NCBI RefSeq assembly: GCF_020662345.1
Contig: NZ_VMOA01000020.1
Location: 1 to 64,000, forward strand
Origin: Methylobacterium sp. W2
GTDB taxonomy: Bacteria > Pseudomonadota > Alphaproteobacteria > Rhizobiales > Beijerinckiaceae
Length of the DNA stretch: 64,000 bases
Direction: 5' to 3'
Shown here: piece after piece, positions 1 through 7,945 of the stretch
Position numbering within the stretch: the stretch's first letter is position 1
How the letters are laid out: every line of letters begins with the position of its first letter
Translations under genes and position numbers: made by a program
The notes under the pieces: generated by a model
The model's database searches: none
Seen by the model: only the letters and a program-made list of their open reading frames with translations
What the model was told of the DNA's origin: nothing

Positions 1-174
1 ACCGCCAAGGGCACCGCGGCCCTCCTGGTCCCCGTGGCGAACTACCTCCAGCAGGCCACCAACAGCTGGGACGGCGTCTTCCTCGTCGCGGCCGGCGCCA
101 ACATCCTCGCTTCCCTCCTCGCCATCGTGCTTCTGAAGCCCTGGCGTGCCCGCGTCGTCGCCCGGAGCATCTGA
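1..174 (+). CDS. MFS transporter, oxalate/formate antiporter-like, C-terminal end only
   Basis: The frame is open from the first base of the window and ends with TGA at 172-174, leaving the last 57 residues of a protein whose beginning lies outside. It holds one clear hydrophobic segment (GVFLVAAGANILASLLAIVL) followed by a basic tail, and the AKGTAALLVP stretch resembles the final helices of the oxalate/formate antiporter (OFA) family of the major facilitator superfamily. The next gene starts 3 bases after the stop, so the two are co-transcribed. The downstream oxalyl-CoA genes make oxalate or formate the likely substrate. The family call is by sequence resemblance; the substrate is inferred from context. 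Confidence 0.7.
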   Translation, partial: TAKGTAALLVPVANYLQQATNSWDGVFLVAAGANILASLLAIVLLKPWRARVVARSI

Positions 175-177
175 ACC

Positions 178-954
178 ATGGCCCGCTGGATCGGATACAC
201 CCACGACGGACGCGCCGGCTTCGGCCGCCTCGACGGAGAACAGGTCACTGTCCACGAGGGCGACCTCTTCGACGCGCCCCGGGCGACGGGGGAGGTCCTG
301 CCCCTCGCCGACATCGTTCTCGACCTGCCGTGCCGGCCGAGCAAGGTCATCGCCCTGTGGAACAACTTCTCCGCCATGGCCGAGAAGCAGGGGCTGACCC
401 CTCCGGTCGCCCCGCTGTTCCTCTTGAAGCCGGCCAACACCTATCGCCCGAGCGGCGCCGAGATCGCGGTGCCGGATTGTGCCGGACGCATCCTGTTCGA
501 GGGTGAGCTCGGCATCGTCATCGGCAAGGTGGCGGGCCGGAGCGCGCGCGACCTCACCCCCGACGAGGCGGCCGACCATATCTTCGGCTATACCTGCGTG
601 AACGACGTGACCGCCCTGGAAATCCTGAAGGCCGATCCGAGCTTCGCCCAATGGACGCGCTCCAAGGGACTGGACGGGTTCGGTCCCTTCGGCCCGGCCA
701 TCGCCACCGGCCTCGACCCCGAGGCGCTCTCGGTGAAGGTGCGGGTGAACGGGCGCGAGCGCCAGACCTATCCCCTCTCCGACATGATCTTCCGCCCGCA
801 CGAGATCGTCGCCATGATCTCGCGGGGCATGACGCTGGAGCCCGGCGACGTCATCGCCTGCGGCACCTCCAACGGTTCCGGCCCGATCCCGAAGGGCGCC
901 ACCGTCGAGGTGGAGATCGAAGGGATCGGTATCCTGTCGAACCGCTTCTCCTGA
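178..954 (+). CDS. fumarylacetoacetate hydrolase (FAH) family protein
   Basis: A 258-residue protein with a full FAH/HpcE-type catalytic domain. The metal-binding acidic residues are visible in FEGELGIVIG and CVNDVTALE, and the family signature TFGP-like block appears as GLDGFGPFGP, followed by the late PGDVIACGTSNGSGP loop. Members hydrolyse, isomerise or decarboxylate 2-oxo acid type substrates using Mg2+ or Mn2+; FAHD1-like members are oxaloacetate decarboxylases or acylpyruvases. The gene sits between a transporter and panE2, so it may process a C2-C4 dicarboxylic intermediate connected with oxalate use. That role is inference; the exact substrate cannot be read from the sequence. ATG at 178 is 3 bases after the previous stop. 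Confidence 0.85.
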   Translation: MARWIGYTHDGRAGFGRLDGEQVTVHEGDLFDAPRATGEVLPLADIVLDLPCRPSKVIALWNNFSAMAEKQGLTPPVAPLFLLKPANTYRPSGAEIAVPDCAGRILFEGELGIVIGKVAGRSARDLTPDEAADHIFGYTCVNDVTALEILKADPSFAQWTRSKGLDGFGPFGPAIATGLDPEALSVKVRVNGRERQTYPLSDMIFRPHEIVAMISRGMTLEPGDVIACGTSNGSGPIPKGATVEVEIEGIGILSNRFS

Positions 955-1002
955 ACCGCGCACATCAGAACGACACGGCATCCGGACAATGAGGACACGA
1001 GC

Positions 1003-2013
1003 ATGAGCATCGCGATCGTCGGCGCAGGCGCCATCGGCGGATTTCTGGGGGTTCGCCTCGCGAATATCGGCGAGGACGTCACCTTCATCGCACGCGGGGC
1101 CAATCTCGATGCCATCCGCTCCAATGGCATGCGCCTGATCGAGGAGAACGGCTCCGAGATCCACGTGACGAACCTCAAGGCCACGAAGTCCATGGAGGAG
1201 GCCGGCGTTCACGACGTGGTGCTGCTCACCGTGAAGGCGCATCAGGTCGGGCCGATCGCCGCCGATCTCCACCACCTCATCGGCCCCGACACCATCGTCG
1301 TGACCATGCAGAACGGCATCCCGTGGTGGTACTTCTCGGGTGGCCATGGCGGCGAACTGGCCGGGACGCATCTGGAAACCGCCGATCCGGGCCGGCTCAT
1401 CGCGGAGCATCTCGACCCGAAGCACGTCATCGGCTCGGTGGTCTACCCGGCCGCCGTCCTCACCGAGCCCGGCGTGGTCCAGGTGATCGAGGGCCACCGC
1501 TTCGGTCTCGGCGAACTCGACGGCTCCATGAGCCCGCGGGTCCAGGCTCTGGCGCAGCTCCTGATCAAGGCGGGCTTCCGCGCCCCCGTCACCAGCGACA
1601 TCCGCGCCGAGATCTGGCTCAAGCTCTGGGGCAATCTCAGCTTCAACCCGATCTCAGCCCTGGCCCACGCCACCCTGGTGGATATCTGCCAGTTCCCGGA
1701 GACGCGGGCGCTGGCCGCCGACATGATGCGTGAGGCGGAGGCCATCGCGAACAAGCTCGGCATCACCTTCAAGCTCGGGATCGAGCGGCGCATCGCCGGG
1801 GCCGAAAAGGTCGGCGCGCACAAGACCTCGATGCTGCAGGACGTTGAGGCCGGCCGGCCGATCGAACTCGAAGCCCTCGTCGGCTCGATCATCGAACTCG
1901 GTCGCCTCACCGACACCCCGACCCCGCATATCGGCACCGTCTACGCCCTGATGCGGCTGCTCTCGCAGAGCCTCGAACGGGCGCAGGGACGCCTGTCCAT
2001 CGCCAAGGCCTGA
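1003..2013 (+). CDS. panE2: oxalyl-CoA reductase, PanE2-type (2-dehydropantoate 2-reductase family)
   Basis: A 336-residue ketopantoate-reductase-family enzyme. The N-terminus has the NADP-binding Rossmann motif GAGAIGG, and the C-terminal helical domain carries the family's lysine/asparagine pair in EIWLKLWGNLSFNP. The loop MQNGIPWWYF is longer and more aromatic than in biosynthetic PanE. In Methylobacterium extorquens AM1 a PanE2 protein has been described as an oxalyl-CoA reductase that makes glyoxylate for the serine cycle; the gene's place directly before an oxalate-CoA ligase supports the same role here. A good ribosome site (GAGG, 8 bases before ATG) fixes the start. True ketopantoate reduction for pantothenate synthesis is the alternative but is less likely in this context. 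Confidence 0.8.
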   Translation: MSIAIVGAGAIGGFLGVRLANIGEDVTFIARGANLDAIRSNGMRLIEENGSEIHVTNLKATKSMEEAGVHDVVLLTVKAHQVGPIAADLHHLIGPDTIVVTMQNGIPWWYFSGGHGGELAGTHLETADPGRLIAEHLDPKHVIGSVVYPAAVLTEPGVVQVIEGHRFGLGELDGSMSPRVQALAQLLIKAGFRAPVTSDIRAEIWLKLWGNLSFNPISALAHATLVDICQFPETRALAADMMREAEAIANKLGITFKLGIERRIAGAEKVGAHKTSMLQDVEAGRPIELEALVGSIIELGRLTDTPTPHIGTVYALMRLLSQSLERAQGRLSIAKA

Positions 2014-2131
2014 TCCGACGATCCCCCGGCGGTCGCCACCGACCGCCCATCCCCGTGAACATGTGCCGCTCCCCATGCGGCGGACCGCCTTCACCACCCC
2101 GAAGGCAACTGACGATGAGGACACAGCTTCC

Positions 2132-3667
2132 ATGGCCGAGACCGCAACCACCTTGCACGCGCTGATCCAGGCGGGCGCCGACGAGGCCAATGCCCTGTCG
2201 AGCCCCGGCGGGGTTCCGCTGACCTTCGGCGCCCTGCGGGCGCTCACGGACAGCACCATCGCGGCTCTCAACGCGCAGGGGATCGGCCGTGGCGACCGGG
2301 TCGCCATCGTCCTCGACAACGGGCCTGAAATGGCCGCCGCCTTCATCGCCATCGCGGCGGGCACCACCTCGGCGCCCCTGAACCCCGCCTACAAGGCGGA
2401 CGAATTCGAGTTCTACCTGACCGACCTCAACGCCAAGCTGCTGGTGGCGGCAGAGGGCTCGCAGAGCCCGGCGGTGGCGGTGGCCGAGAAGCTCGGCGTG
2501 CCGGTGGTGCGCCTGACGCCGACGCCCGAGCAGGGCGCGGGCAGCTTCACCCTCGCTTTTGCCGCCTCCGATGCCACGCCGGCGGCCCAGGGCGGCCCGG
2601 CCCATCCCGACGATATTGGCCTCGTCCTCCACACCTCCGGCACAACGTCACGCCCGAAGATCGTGCCGCTGAAGCAGTCGAACGTCTGCGCCTCGGCCCG
2701 CAACATCCGCACCACCCTCGCCTTTACGGCCGAGGATCGCGGCCTCAACATCATGCCGCTGTTCCATATCCACGGCCTCATCGCCGGCATCCTGGCGCCG
2801 CTCTCGGCGGGCGGGCAGGTCTGCTGCACGCCAGGCTTCAACGCTCTGAAGTTCTTCGGCTGGATGGGGGAGGTCCGCCCGACGTGGTACACGGCGGTGC
2901 CGACGATGCATCAGGCGATCCTCGGCCGCGCGGCCCGCAACAAGGAGGTCATCGCGGCCAATCCTCTGCGCTTCATCCGCTCCTCCTCGTCCTCCATGCC
3001 GCCGCAGGTGATGAAGGAGATCGAGGAGGTGTTCGGCGCACCGCTGTTGGAAGCCTACGGTATGACCGAGGCCGCCCACCAGATGGCCTCGAACCCGCTG
3101 CCGCCCCGGCCGCATTATGCCGGCTCGGTGGGCATCGCCGCCGGCCCCGAGATCGCCATCGTCGACCATGACGGCGAGCCCCTGCCCACCGGCGAGACCG
3201 GCGAGATCGTCATCCGCGGCGACAACGTGATGACCGGCTACGAGAACAACGAGAAGGCCAATGCCGAAGCCTTCACCAAGCAGGGCTGGTTCCGCACCGG
3301 CGACCAGGGCACGCTGACCCCGGAGGGCTACCTCTCGATCACCGGACGCCTGAAGGAGATCATCAACCGCGGCGGCGAGAAGATCTCCCCGCGCGAGGTG
3401 GACGAGATCCTGATGGATCATCCGGCGGTGTCCCAATGCATCACCTTCGCGATGCCGCACGACAAGCTCGGTGAGGACGTTGTGGCGGCCATCGTCCTGC
3501 GCGAGGGCCACGACGCCCTGTCGGAGAAGGACCTGCGGAGCTTCGCCTCCGAGCGCCTCGCCCCGTTCAAGGTGCCGGCCAAGATCATCTTCCTCGAGGA
3601 GATCCCGAAGGGCGCCACCGGCAAGCTCCAGCGCATCGGCCTCGCCCAGAAACTCGGCCTGGCTTAA
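2132..3667 (+). CDS. oxalate--CoA ligase (AAE3/Pcs60-like acyl-CoA synthetase)
   Basis: A 511-residue AMP-forming ligase of the ANL superfamily. Motifs in order are the P-loop-like HTSGTTSRPK, the EAYGMTEAAH adenylate motif, the WFRTGDQG hinge region and the C-terminal catalytic lysine in PKGATGKLQR. The N-terminal block APLNPAYKADEFEFYLTD matches plant AAE3 and yeast Pcs60, which are oxalyl-CoA synthetases. Together with panE2 it would convert oxalate to oxalyl-CoA and then to glyoxylate. I start at ATG 2132, preceded by GATGAGGACAC, the same leader word found before panE2; an open frame reaches back to 2063 without a comparable ribosome site. A different small acid substrate cannot be excluded. 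Confidence 0.82.
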   Translation: MAETATTLHALIQAGADEANALSSPGGVPLTFGALRALTDSTIAALNAQGIGRGDRVAIVLDNGPEMAAAFIAIAAGTTSAPLNPAYKADEFEFYLTDLNAKLLVAAEGSQSPAVAVAEKLGVPVVRLTPTPEQGAGSFTLAFAASDATPAAQGGPAHPDDIGLVLHTSGTTSRPKIVPLKQSNVCASARNIRTTLAFTAEDRGLNIMPLFHIHGLIAGILAPLSAGGQVCCTPGFNALKFFGWMGEVRPTWYTAVPTMHQAILGRAARNKEVIAANPLRFIRSSSSSMPPQVMKEIEEVFGAPLLEAYGMTEAAHQMASNPLPPRPHYAGSVGIAAGPEIAIVDHDGEPLPTGETGEIVIRGDNVMTGYENNEKANAEAFTKQGWFRTGDQGTLTPEGYLSITGRLKEIINRGGEKISPREVDEILMDHPAVSQCITFAMPHDKLGEDVVAAIVLREGHDALSEKDLRSFASERLAPFKVPAKIIFLEEIPKGATGKLQRIGLAQKLGLA

Positions 3668-3669
3668 AA

Positions 3670-3689
3670 GCGGGGGCATTCCCGCCCGC
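3670..3689 (+). terminator. GC hairpin after the oxalate operon
   Basis: GCGGG at 3670-3674 can pair with CCCGC at 3681-3685 three bases after the ligase stop. There is no T-run, so this is a weak candidate for an operon end. Confidence 0.3.
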
Positions 3690-3743
3690 ACTGGGAAAGA
3701 CGTCCTCGGAAACAGCTCCGGGGACGGCCTTGCCTCTCATGGC

Positions 3744-3765
3744 CCGTCACGATCCATCGTGACGG
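3744..3765. repeat. 10+10 bp perfect palindrome
   Basis: CCGTCACGAT and its exact reverse complement ATCGTGACGG are separated by two bases. It lies between the convergent oxalate-CoA ligase and histidine kinase genes, just before a longer inverted-repeat element. It could be a bidirectional terminator or part of that element. Confidence 0.55.
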
Positions 3766-3770
3766 CGCTT

Positions 3771-3877
3771 CTAAGCAGGTTCCGCAGAAGTGGCCCCCGG
3801 TTCTGCGATTAAAACCTGCGACACAACAAAGAGCTAAGCGGGGTGAAGCGTTGGCTTGCCTACGCGAACCTGCTTAG
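3771..3877. repeat. Rhizobiales-type intergenic palindromic element
   Basis: A 107-bp segment bounded by perfect 12-bp inverted repeats, CTAAGCAGGTTC (3771-3782) and GAACCTGCTTAG (3866-3877). Inside, CGCAGAA and TTCTGCG form a short hairpin around AGTGGCCCCCGG, followed by ATTAAAACCTGCG and AACAAAGAGCTAAGC. The internal arrangement closely resembles the small palindromic repeats scattered between genes in many Rhizobiales. No protein-coding capacity was seen. It fills the space between two convergent genes. Confidence 0.6.
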
Positions 3878-3901
3878 TGGACGGGTGTCGTTCGCGTTCC
3901 A

Positions 3902-5050
3902 CTATGTGGGCAGGAGCATCCTCAGCGAGAAATGCGCGCCCTTCACGACGGGCGCCACGGTGAGCGGGCCGCCGAGCTGGCGGCCGAGATTGTTGATGAT
4001 GCGCATGCCGAGGCTCGCGCTCCGGGCCTGGGTCGGGTCGAACCCGTCCGGCAGGCCGACGCCGTCATCGGCGACGCCGATGACGAGGCCCCCCTCCTCA
4101 TGCGGACGGGCGGTGACCCGAATTTCGCCCTCGCCGTCGGGATAGGCGTATTTGATCGCGTTGGTGACGAGCTCGTTGACGAAGAGCCCGAGCGGAATCG
4201 CGAGATCGGCCGGGATATCGAGGCGCGCCGCCTCACAGCGGATGACATGGCGCCGGGCGTTGTCCTGGAGGTTGCTACAGAGCGCTTCAAGGAAGCCGGA
4301 GACGTCGATGGCGCCGAGGGTCGGCTGGCGCCAGAGCTGATCGTGAACCGCGGCCACGGCCTCGACACGGGTGCGCGCATCGGCGAGGGCTTCCTTCACT
4401 TTCTCGTCGTCCGAGCCACGAGCCTGCAGGGCCAGGAACCCGGCGACCACCGCGAGGCTGTTCTTGACCCGATGGCTCATCTCGCGGGACAGAAGGTCCT
4501 GCCGTTCCAGCGCCGCTTTCAGCCGCGCCTCGCCGCGCTGGCGCTCAATGGCGCCGCCGAGGAGATTGGCGAAGCCCTGCATGAAGGCGATGTCCGCCTC
4601 CTCGAACTTGCCCTCGCGGGTGTCGTCCACTTCGAGCACGCCGTAATTCCCGTCGCGGTTGGCGATGAGCACATTGATGGCCCGCTTGATGCCGTGGTCG
4701 GCCATGATCTGCGGCGTGCGAAACCGGGTTTCCACCTGAAGGTGATTGGAGATCACCGGCTGGCCGGTCTTGAGGGCGAAGCCCGCCGGGGACGCGAGAT
4801 CGGCCCCTACGATGGCCTTGCCGACGACATCGTCCTTCCAGCCCACACCGGCGCAGATCATCAGGCAATCCCGCTCCGCGCAGTATTCCAGCGCCTTGCA
4901 GAACTCGGCCTTCATGCCTTCCGCGCACAACTCGACGGCGCGATGCAGCAGGGGCAGCAACTCGGTGGCACGCAGAGCCTCGACGCCGAAATCCGAGAGC
5001 AGGGCCTGCTGACGCAGACGCAAGGCCAGGGCGGGCGAGACATCGGTCAT
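3902..5050 (-). CDS. GAF-domain sensor histidine kinase, HisKA_2 type
   Basis: A 382-residue soluble kinase with no membrane segment. Residues about 25-170 form a GAF-type sensor domain with several cysteines. A HisKA_2 dimerisation domain follows, with phosphoacceptor His193 in MSHRVKNSLAVV, then an HATPase domain with the N-box NELVTNAIKYAYP and G-box ADDGVGLPDG. HisKA_2 and related HWE kinases are abundant in Alphaproteobacteria and often feed the PhyR/EcfG general stress response; that link is inference, as no response regulator is adjacent. ATG 5050 is chosen because the open upstream extension is low in similarity and basic, while GCAGGA precedes this ATG. Confidence 0.85.
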   Translation of the reverse strand: MTDVSPALALRLRQQALLSDFGVEALRATELLPLLHRAVELCAEGMKAEFCKALEYCAERDCLMICAGVGWKDDVVGKAIVGADLASPAGFALKTGQPVISNHLQVETRFRTPQIMADHGIKRAINVLIANRDGNYGVLEVDDTREGKFEEADIAFMQGFANLLGGAIERQRGEARLKAALERQDLLSREMSHRVKNSLAVVAGFLALQARGSDDEKVKEALADARTRVEAVAAVHDQLWRQPTLGAIDVSGFLEALCSNLQDNARRHVIRCEAARLDIPADLAIPLGLFVNELVTNAIKYAYPDGEGEIRVTARPHEEGGLVIGVADDGVGLPDGFDPTQARSASLGMRIINNLGRQLGGPLTVAPVVKGAHFSLRMLLPT

Positions 5051-5383
5051 GGAAGATGGTCCTGCGACCGGCTGGATAGATGAGAAGAACGCCGTCCGGT
5101 CTGTGCGGTGCCGGGAGGCCGGATGCAAGGGTGACCGGCGTAACTTGCGTAAGGACGGCGCGGGAAGGACCGGATCGGCGGCGACGCTCCAGCAACAATC
5201 CGCACGGGAGGAGAATATCAAAGACGGATGATAGATTACATAATAAGTACTTATGATGAAAAATGCCACACTACGTGGCGATGACTTAATATTATTGCCT
5301 GAAAGAGAAGATTTCGCTATCCCCGGAAAGCCGGTGTCGAAGGAATAACGGATCAGTCGGCGCGATCGGTGGGAGGATGCGAG
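5051..5383. other. divergent intergenic region, AT-rich centre
   Basis: This 333-bp region separates the divergent kinase and small exported protein genes. About 5215-5300 is strikingly AT-rich for this genome and should hold both promoters. It contains a perfect 12-bp palindrome at 5243-5254 and a short inverted repeat GCCAC/GTGGC near 5266-5280. No gene was seen. Confidence 0.5.
5243..5254. promoter_or_regulatory. perfect 12-bp palindrome, possible operator
   Basis: ATAAGTACTTAT reads the same on both strands and sits in the AT-rich part of the divergent promoter region. Position and symmetry suit a dimeric regulator's binding site; the regulator is unknown. Confidence 0.35.
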
Positions 5384-5692
5384 ATGATCGACAAGAAAGC
5401 TGCCCGTGCCGTCCTCGTGGCGACGACGCTCCTGGCCTCCGCCCCGGCACAGGCCCTGTCGATGAACGACCCGCTCACGGAATGGAGCAAGGGCACGGCC
5501 GTGGACCGCATGCAGATCGCGTCGCGTCTCGGCAAGTCGTTCAACGGCATCAGCGAGAGCTTCACCGCCGGCTACTTCCTGAAATGCATCGACGACGTGG
5601 CCGTCTACGGCAACGCCAAGGCCGCCAGGATCGAGGATGCCATGCGCGAATGCGTGGCCGCGCGGATGCCGCGCAGCCCGGACGCCGAATAG
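5384..5692 (+). CDS. small exported protein, function unknown
   Basis: A 102-residue protein beginning with a typical Sec signal peptide (KKAAR, hydrophobic VLVATTLLASAPAQA, likely cleavage after the second AQA). The mature part is about 75 residues, mostly helical by composition, with two cysteines spaced about 30 residues apart (YFLKCIDD and MRECVAA) that could form a disulfide in the periplasm. ATG 5384 is preceded by GGGAGG with 7 bases spacing, which decides the start over an in-frame ATG at 5369. The stop codon is immediately followed by the stop of the convergent kup gene. I do not recognise a named family. Confidence 0.7.
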   Translation: MIDKKAARAVLVATTLLASAPAQALSMNDPLTEWSKGTAVDRMQIASRLGKSFNGISESFTAGYFLKCIDDVAVYGNAKAARIEDAMRECVAARMPRSPDAE

Positions 5693-7630
5693 TCAGATCT
5701 CGATTTCGGTGCCCACCTCCACGAGTTGCCGGGTGGGGATGCAGAACTGCGCGCCGGTGGCCTCGGCGTTGCGCAGGAGGAAGGCGAAGATGGTCTCGCG
5801 CCACGTCGCCATGCCCCGGTCGTCGCTCTTCGGGATGATGGTCTCGTGGCCGATGAAGATGGTCAGGTCGTCGAGGAACGCCTTCGGCAGCGTGCCGCAC
5901 TCGACGGCGCATCGCAGGCCATCGGGGATCGAGGCGTCCTCCATGAAGCCGTAATGCAGGACGAGGCGAAAGATGTCCGGGGTAATCTCGGTCACCTCGG
6001 CGCGCTCGGTCTGCGGCACGCTCGGCGCCTCCTCGTAGAGCGCGGTGACGAGGAGGATGCGCTTGTGAAGGGCGTGGCTGCGCTCGACGAAGCGCGACAG
6101 GTGGAGCGGAATGCCGCTTGTCGCCGAGGATAGGAAGGCGGCATTGCCCGGCAGAATGATCGGGGGCTCGCGGCGCAACTGCGCGATGAACTCCGCCTCG
6201 GGCTGCCGCAGGGTCGTTCGGGCCTCCTCCACCAGCAGGTTCCCCTTGCGCCAGGTGAGCATCAGGAAGGCGACGAAGCCGGCCAGCACCAGGGGAAACC
6301 AGCCGCCCTCGAACAGCTTCACGCTGTTGGCGCCAAGGAAGACGAGGTCGATGGCGAGGAAGAAGCCGTTGACGGCGAAGACCGCGATGGGGTTGTAGCC
6401 CCATTTCAGCGCCACCAGGGCGGCGAGCAGGGTGGTGATCGCCATGAGCGACGAGACGGCGATGCCGTAGGCGCCGGCCAGCCTGTCCGACGAGCCGAAG
6501 GTGAGGACGGCGGTCAGGGTCGCGGCCGCCATCAGCCAGTTGATCACCGGCACGTAGATCTGGCCGCGCTCCTCGCGCGCCGTGTGGATCACCCGCATCG
6601 GCGGCAGGAAGCCGAGCTGGATCGATTGCTGGGTGAGCGAGAACACGCCCGAGACGATGGCCTGCGAGGCGATGACCGTGGCCAGCGTCGCGAGAGCGAT
6701 CAGGGGGTAGTAGGCCCAGTCCGGGCTGAGGCGGTAGAACGGGTTCTCGATGGCGTCGGGCGAGACCAGCAGCAGGCCGCCCTGGCCGAAATAGTGGATG
6801 ACGAGGGCCGGCAGCACGAGGCCGAACCAGGCGAGGCGGATGGGCCTCGCGCCGAAATGGCCGAGATCGGCATACATCGCCTCGCCGCCGGTGACCGCGA
6901 GGAAGGCCGCGCCGAGCATGGCGAAGCTCACATGCCAGCCGGCATGGACGAGGAAATCCACCGCGCGCCAGGGGTTGAGGGCGCCGAGGATCTGCGGCGC
7001 ATGCCAGATGCCGCCGAGGCCCAGGAGCGCCAGAACGATGAACCACACCACCATCACCGGGCCGAAGATGCGGCCGATGAAGGCGACACCCTTGCTCTGC
7101 ACCAGGAACAGTCCGATCAGGATCGCGATCGTGATCGGCAGGACGAGATGATCGAGCCCGGGGGCCGCCACCTTGAGGCCCTCCACCGCGCTCAGCACCG
7201 AGATCGCCGGGGTGATCGCACCGTCACCGTAGAGCAGGGCCGCGCCGACGAGGCCGACCACGAGCAGTGCGGCTTGTCGCGTGCCGGGCTTGGCATGGCG
7301 GGCGCCGAGGAGCGCCAGCATGGCGACGATGCCGCCCTCGCCCCGGTTGTCGGCGCGCAGGATCAGCACCGCGTATTTCAGCGAGACGATGAGGATCAGG
7401 GCCCAGAAGATCAGCGACACCGCGCCGACCACGGCGATGGCCTGGGGCGGGCCGCCGCCGGAGGCCGCCCGCACGGCTTCCTTGAAGGCGTAGAGCGGGC
7501 TGGTGCCGATATCGCCATAGACGATGCCGAGCGCCCCAAGGAGAAGGGGCAGGCCGGCGCGCGGAGGATCCGCGCTCGTCGAACCTGCGCTCTCCGCCGA
7601 AGCCCCATGGGCGGATGCGTGTTGGGCCAA
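5693..7630 (-). CDS. kup: low-affinity potassium uptake protein Kup
   Basis: A 645-residue Kup/HAK/KT family potassium transporter of the cytoplasmic membrane. The signature GALGIVYGDIGTSPLYAFKE is at residues about 32-51, followed by around twelve membrane segments and a cytosolic C-terminal domain (from about residue 480). It imports K+, probably with protons. The start is TTG at 7630, supported by AAGGA 9 bases upstream; no better ATG lies before the conserved region. It converges on the small exported protein gene with no bases between the two stops. Its length is normal for the family. No riboswitch was recognised upstream. Confidence 0.95.
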   Translation of the reverse strand: MAQHASAHGASAESAGSTSADPPRAGLPLLLGALGIVYGDIGTSPLYAFKEAVRAASGGGPPQAIAVVGAVSLIFWALILIVSLKYAVLILRADNRGEGGIVAMLALLGARHAKPGTRQAALLVVGLVGAALLYGDGAITPAISVLSAVEGLKVAAPGLDHLVLPITIAILIGLFLVQSKGVAFIGRIFGPVMVVWFIVLALLGLGGIWHAPQILGALNPWRAVDFLVHAGWHVSFAMLGAAFLAVTGGEAMYADLGHFGARPIRLAWFGLVLPALVIHYFGQGGLLLVSPDAIENPFYRLSPDWAYYPLIALATLATVIASQAIVSGVFSLTQQSIQLGFLPPMRVIHTAREERGQIYVPVINWLMAAATLTAVLTFGSSDRLAGAYGIAVSSLMAITTLLAALVALKWGYNPIAVFAVNGFFLAIDLVFLGANSVKLFEGGWFPLVLAGFVAFLMLTWRKGNLLVEEARTTLRQPEAEFIAQLRREPPIILPGNAAFLSSATSGIPLHLSRFVERSHALHKRILLVTALYEEAPSVPQTERAEVTEITPDIFRLVLHYGFMEDASIPDGLRCAVECGTLPKAFLDDLTIFIGHETIIPKSDDRGMATWRETIFAFLLRNAEATGAQFCIPTRQLVEVGTEIEI

Positions 7631-7945
7631 AGGGGCGTTTCCTTTCGCGGGCAGCCCGGATGCGTTCGGATCGCCGCATGACCGAACCTAGCAGTGGCGG
7701 GTCCGCCGTCCAGGGACGGATTTCATTTGTAACGGATGAGGTGAGGAAACCGTGCACCTCCTCGCATTGAGGACGCCTGTCCGCTCGCTTGCCAGATCGG
7801 CAAACCTGAGATCGAAACCCGCACAACATATTGGCGATGAACGCCTTATCCGAACATCACGATCGGCGGGAATGACGGACTTTCCCGAGACGCCGATGAC
7901 CGACTTCGTCATCGAGGCTACTCTCGCTGCATCCTGTCGTAAGGC
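7631..7945. other. intergenic region between kup and bioD
   Basis: These 315 bp lie upstream of kup and downstream of bioD, both on the minus strand, so kup's promoter must be here. I see no gene, tRNA or strong repeat. Confidence 0.4.
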
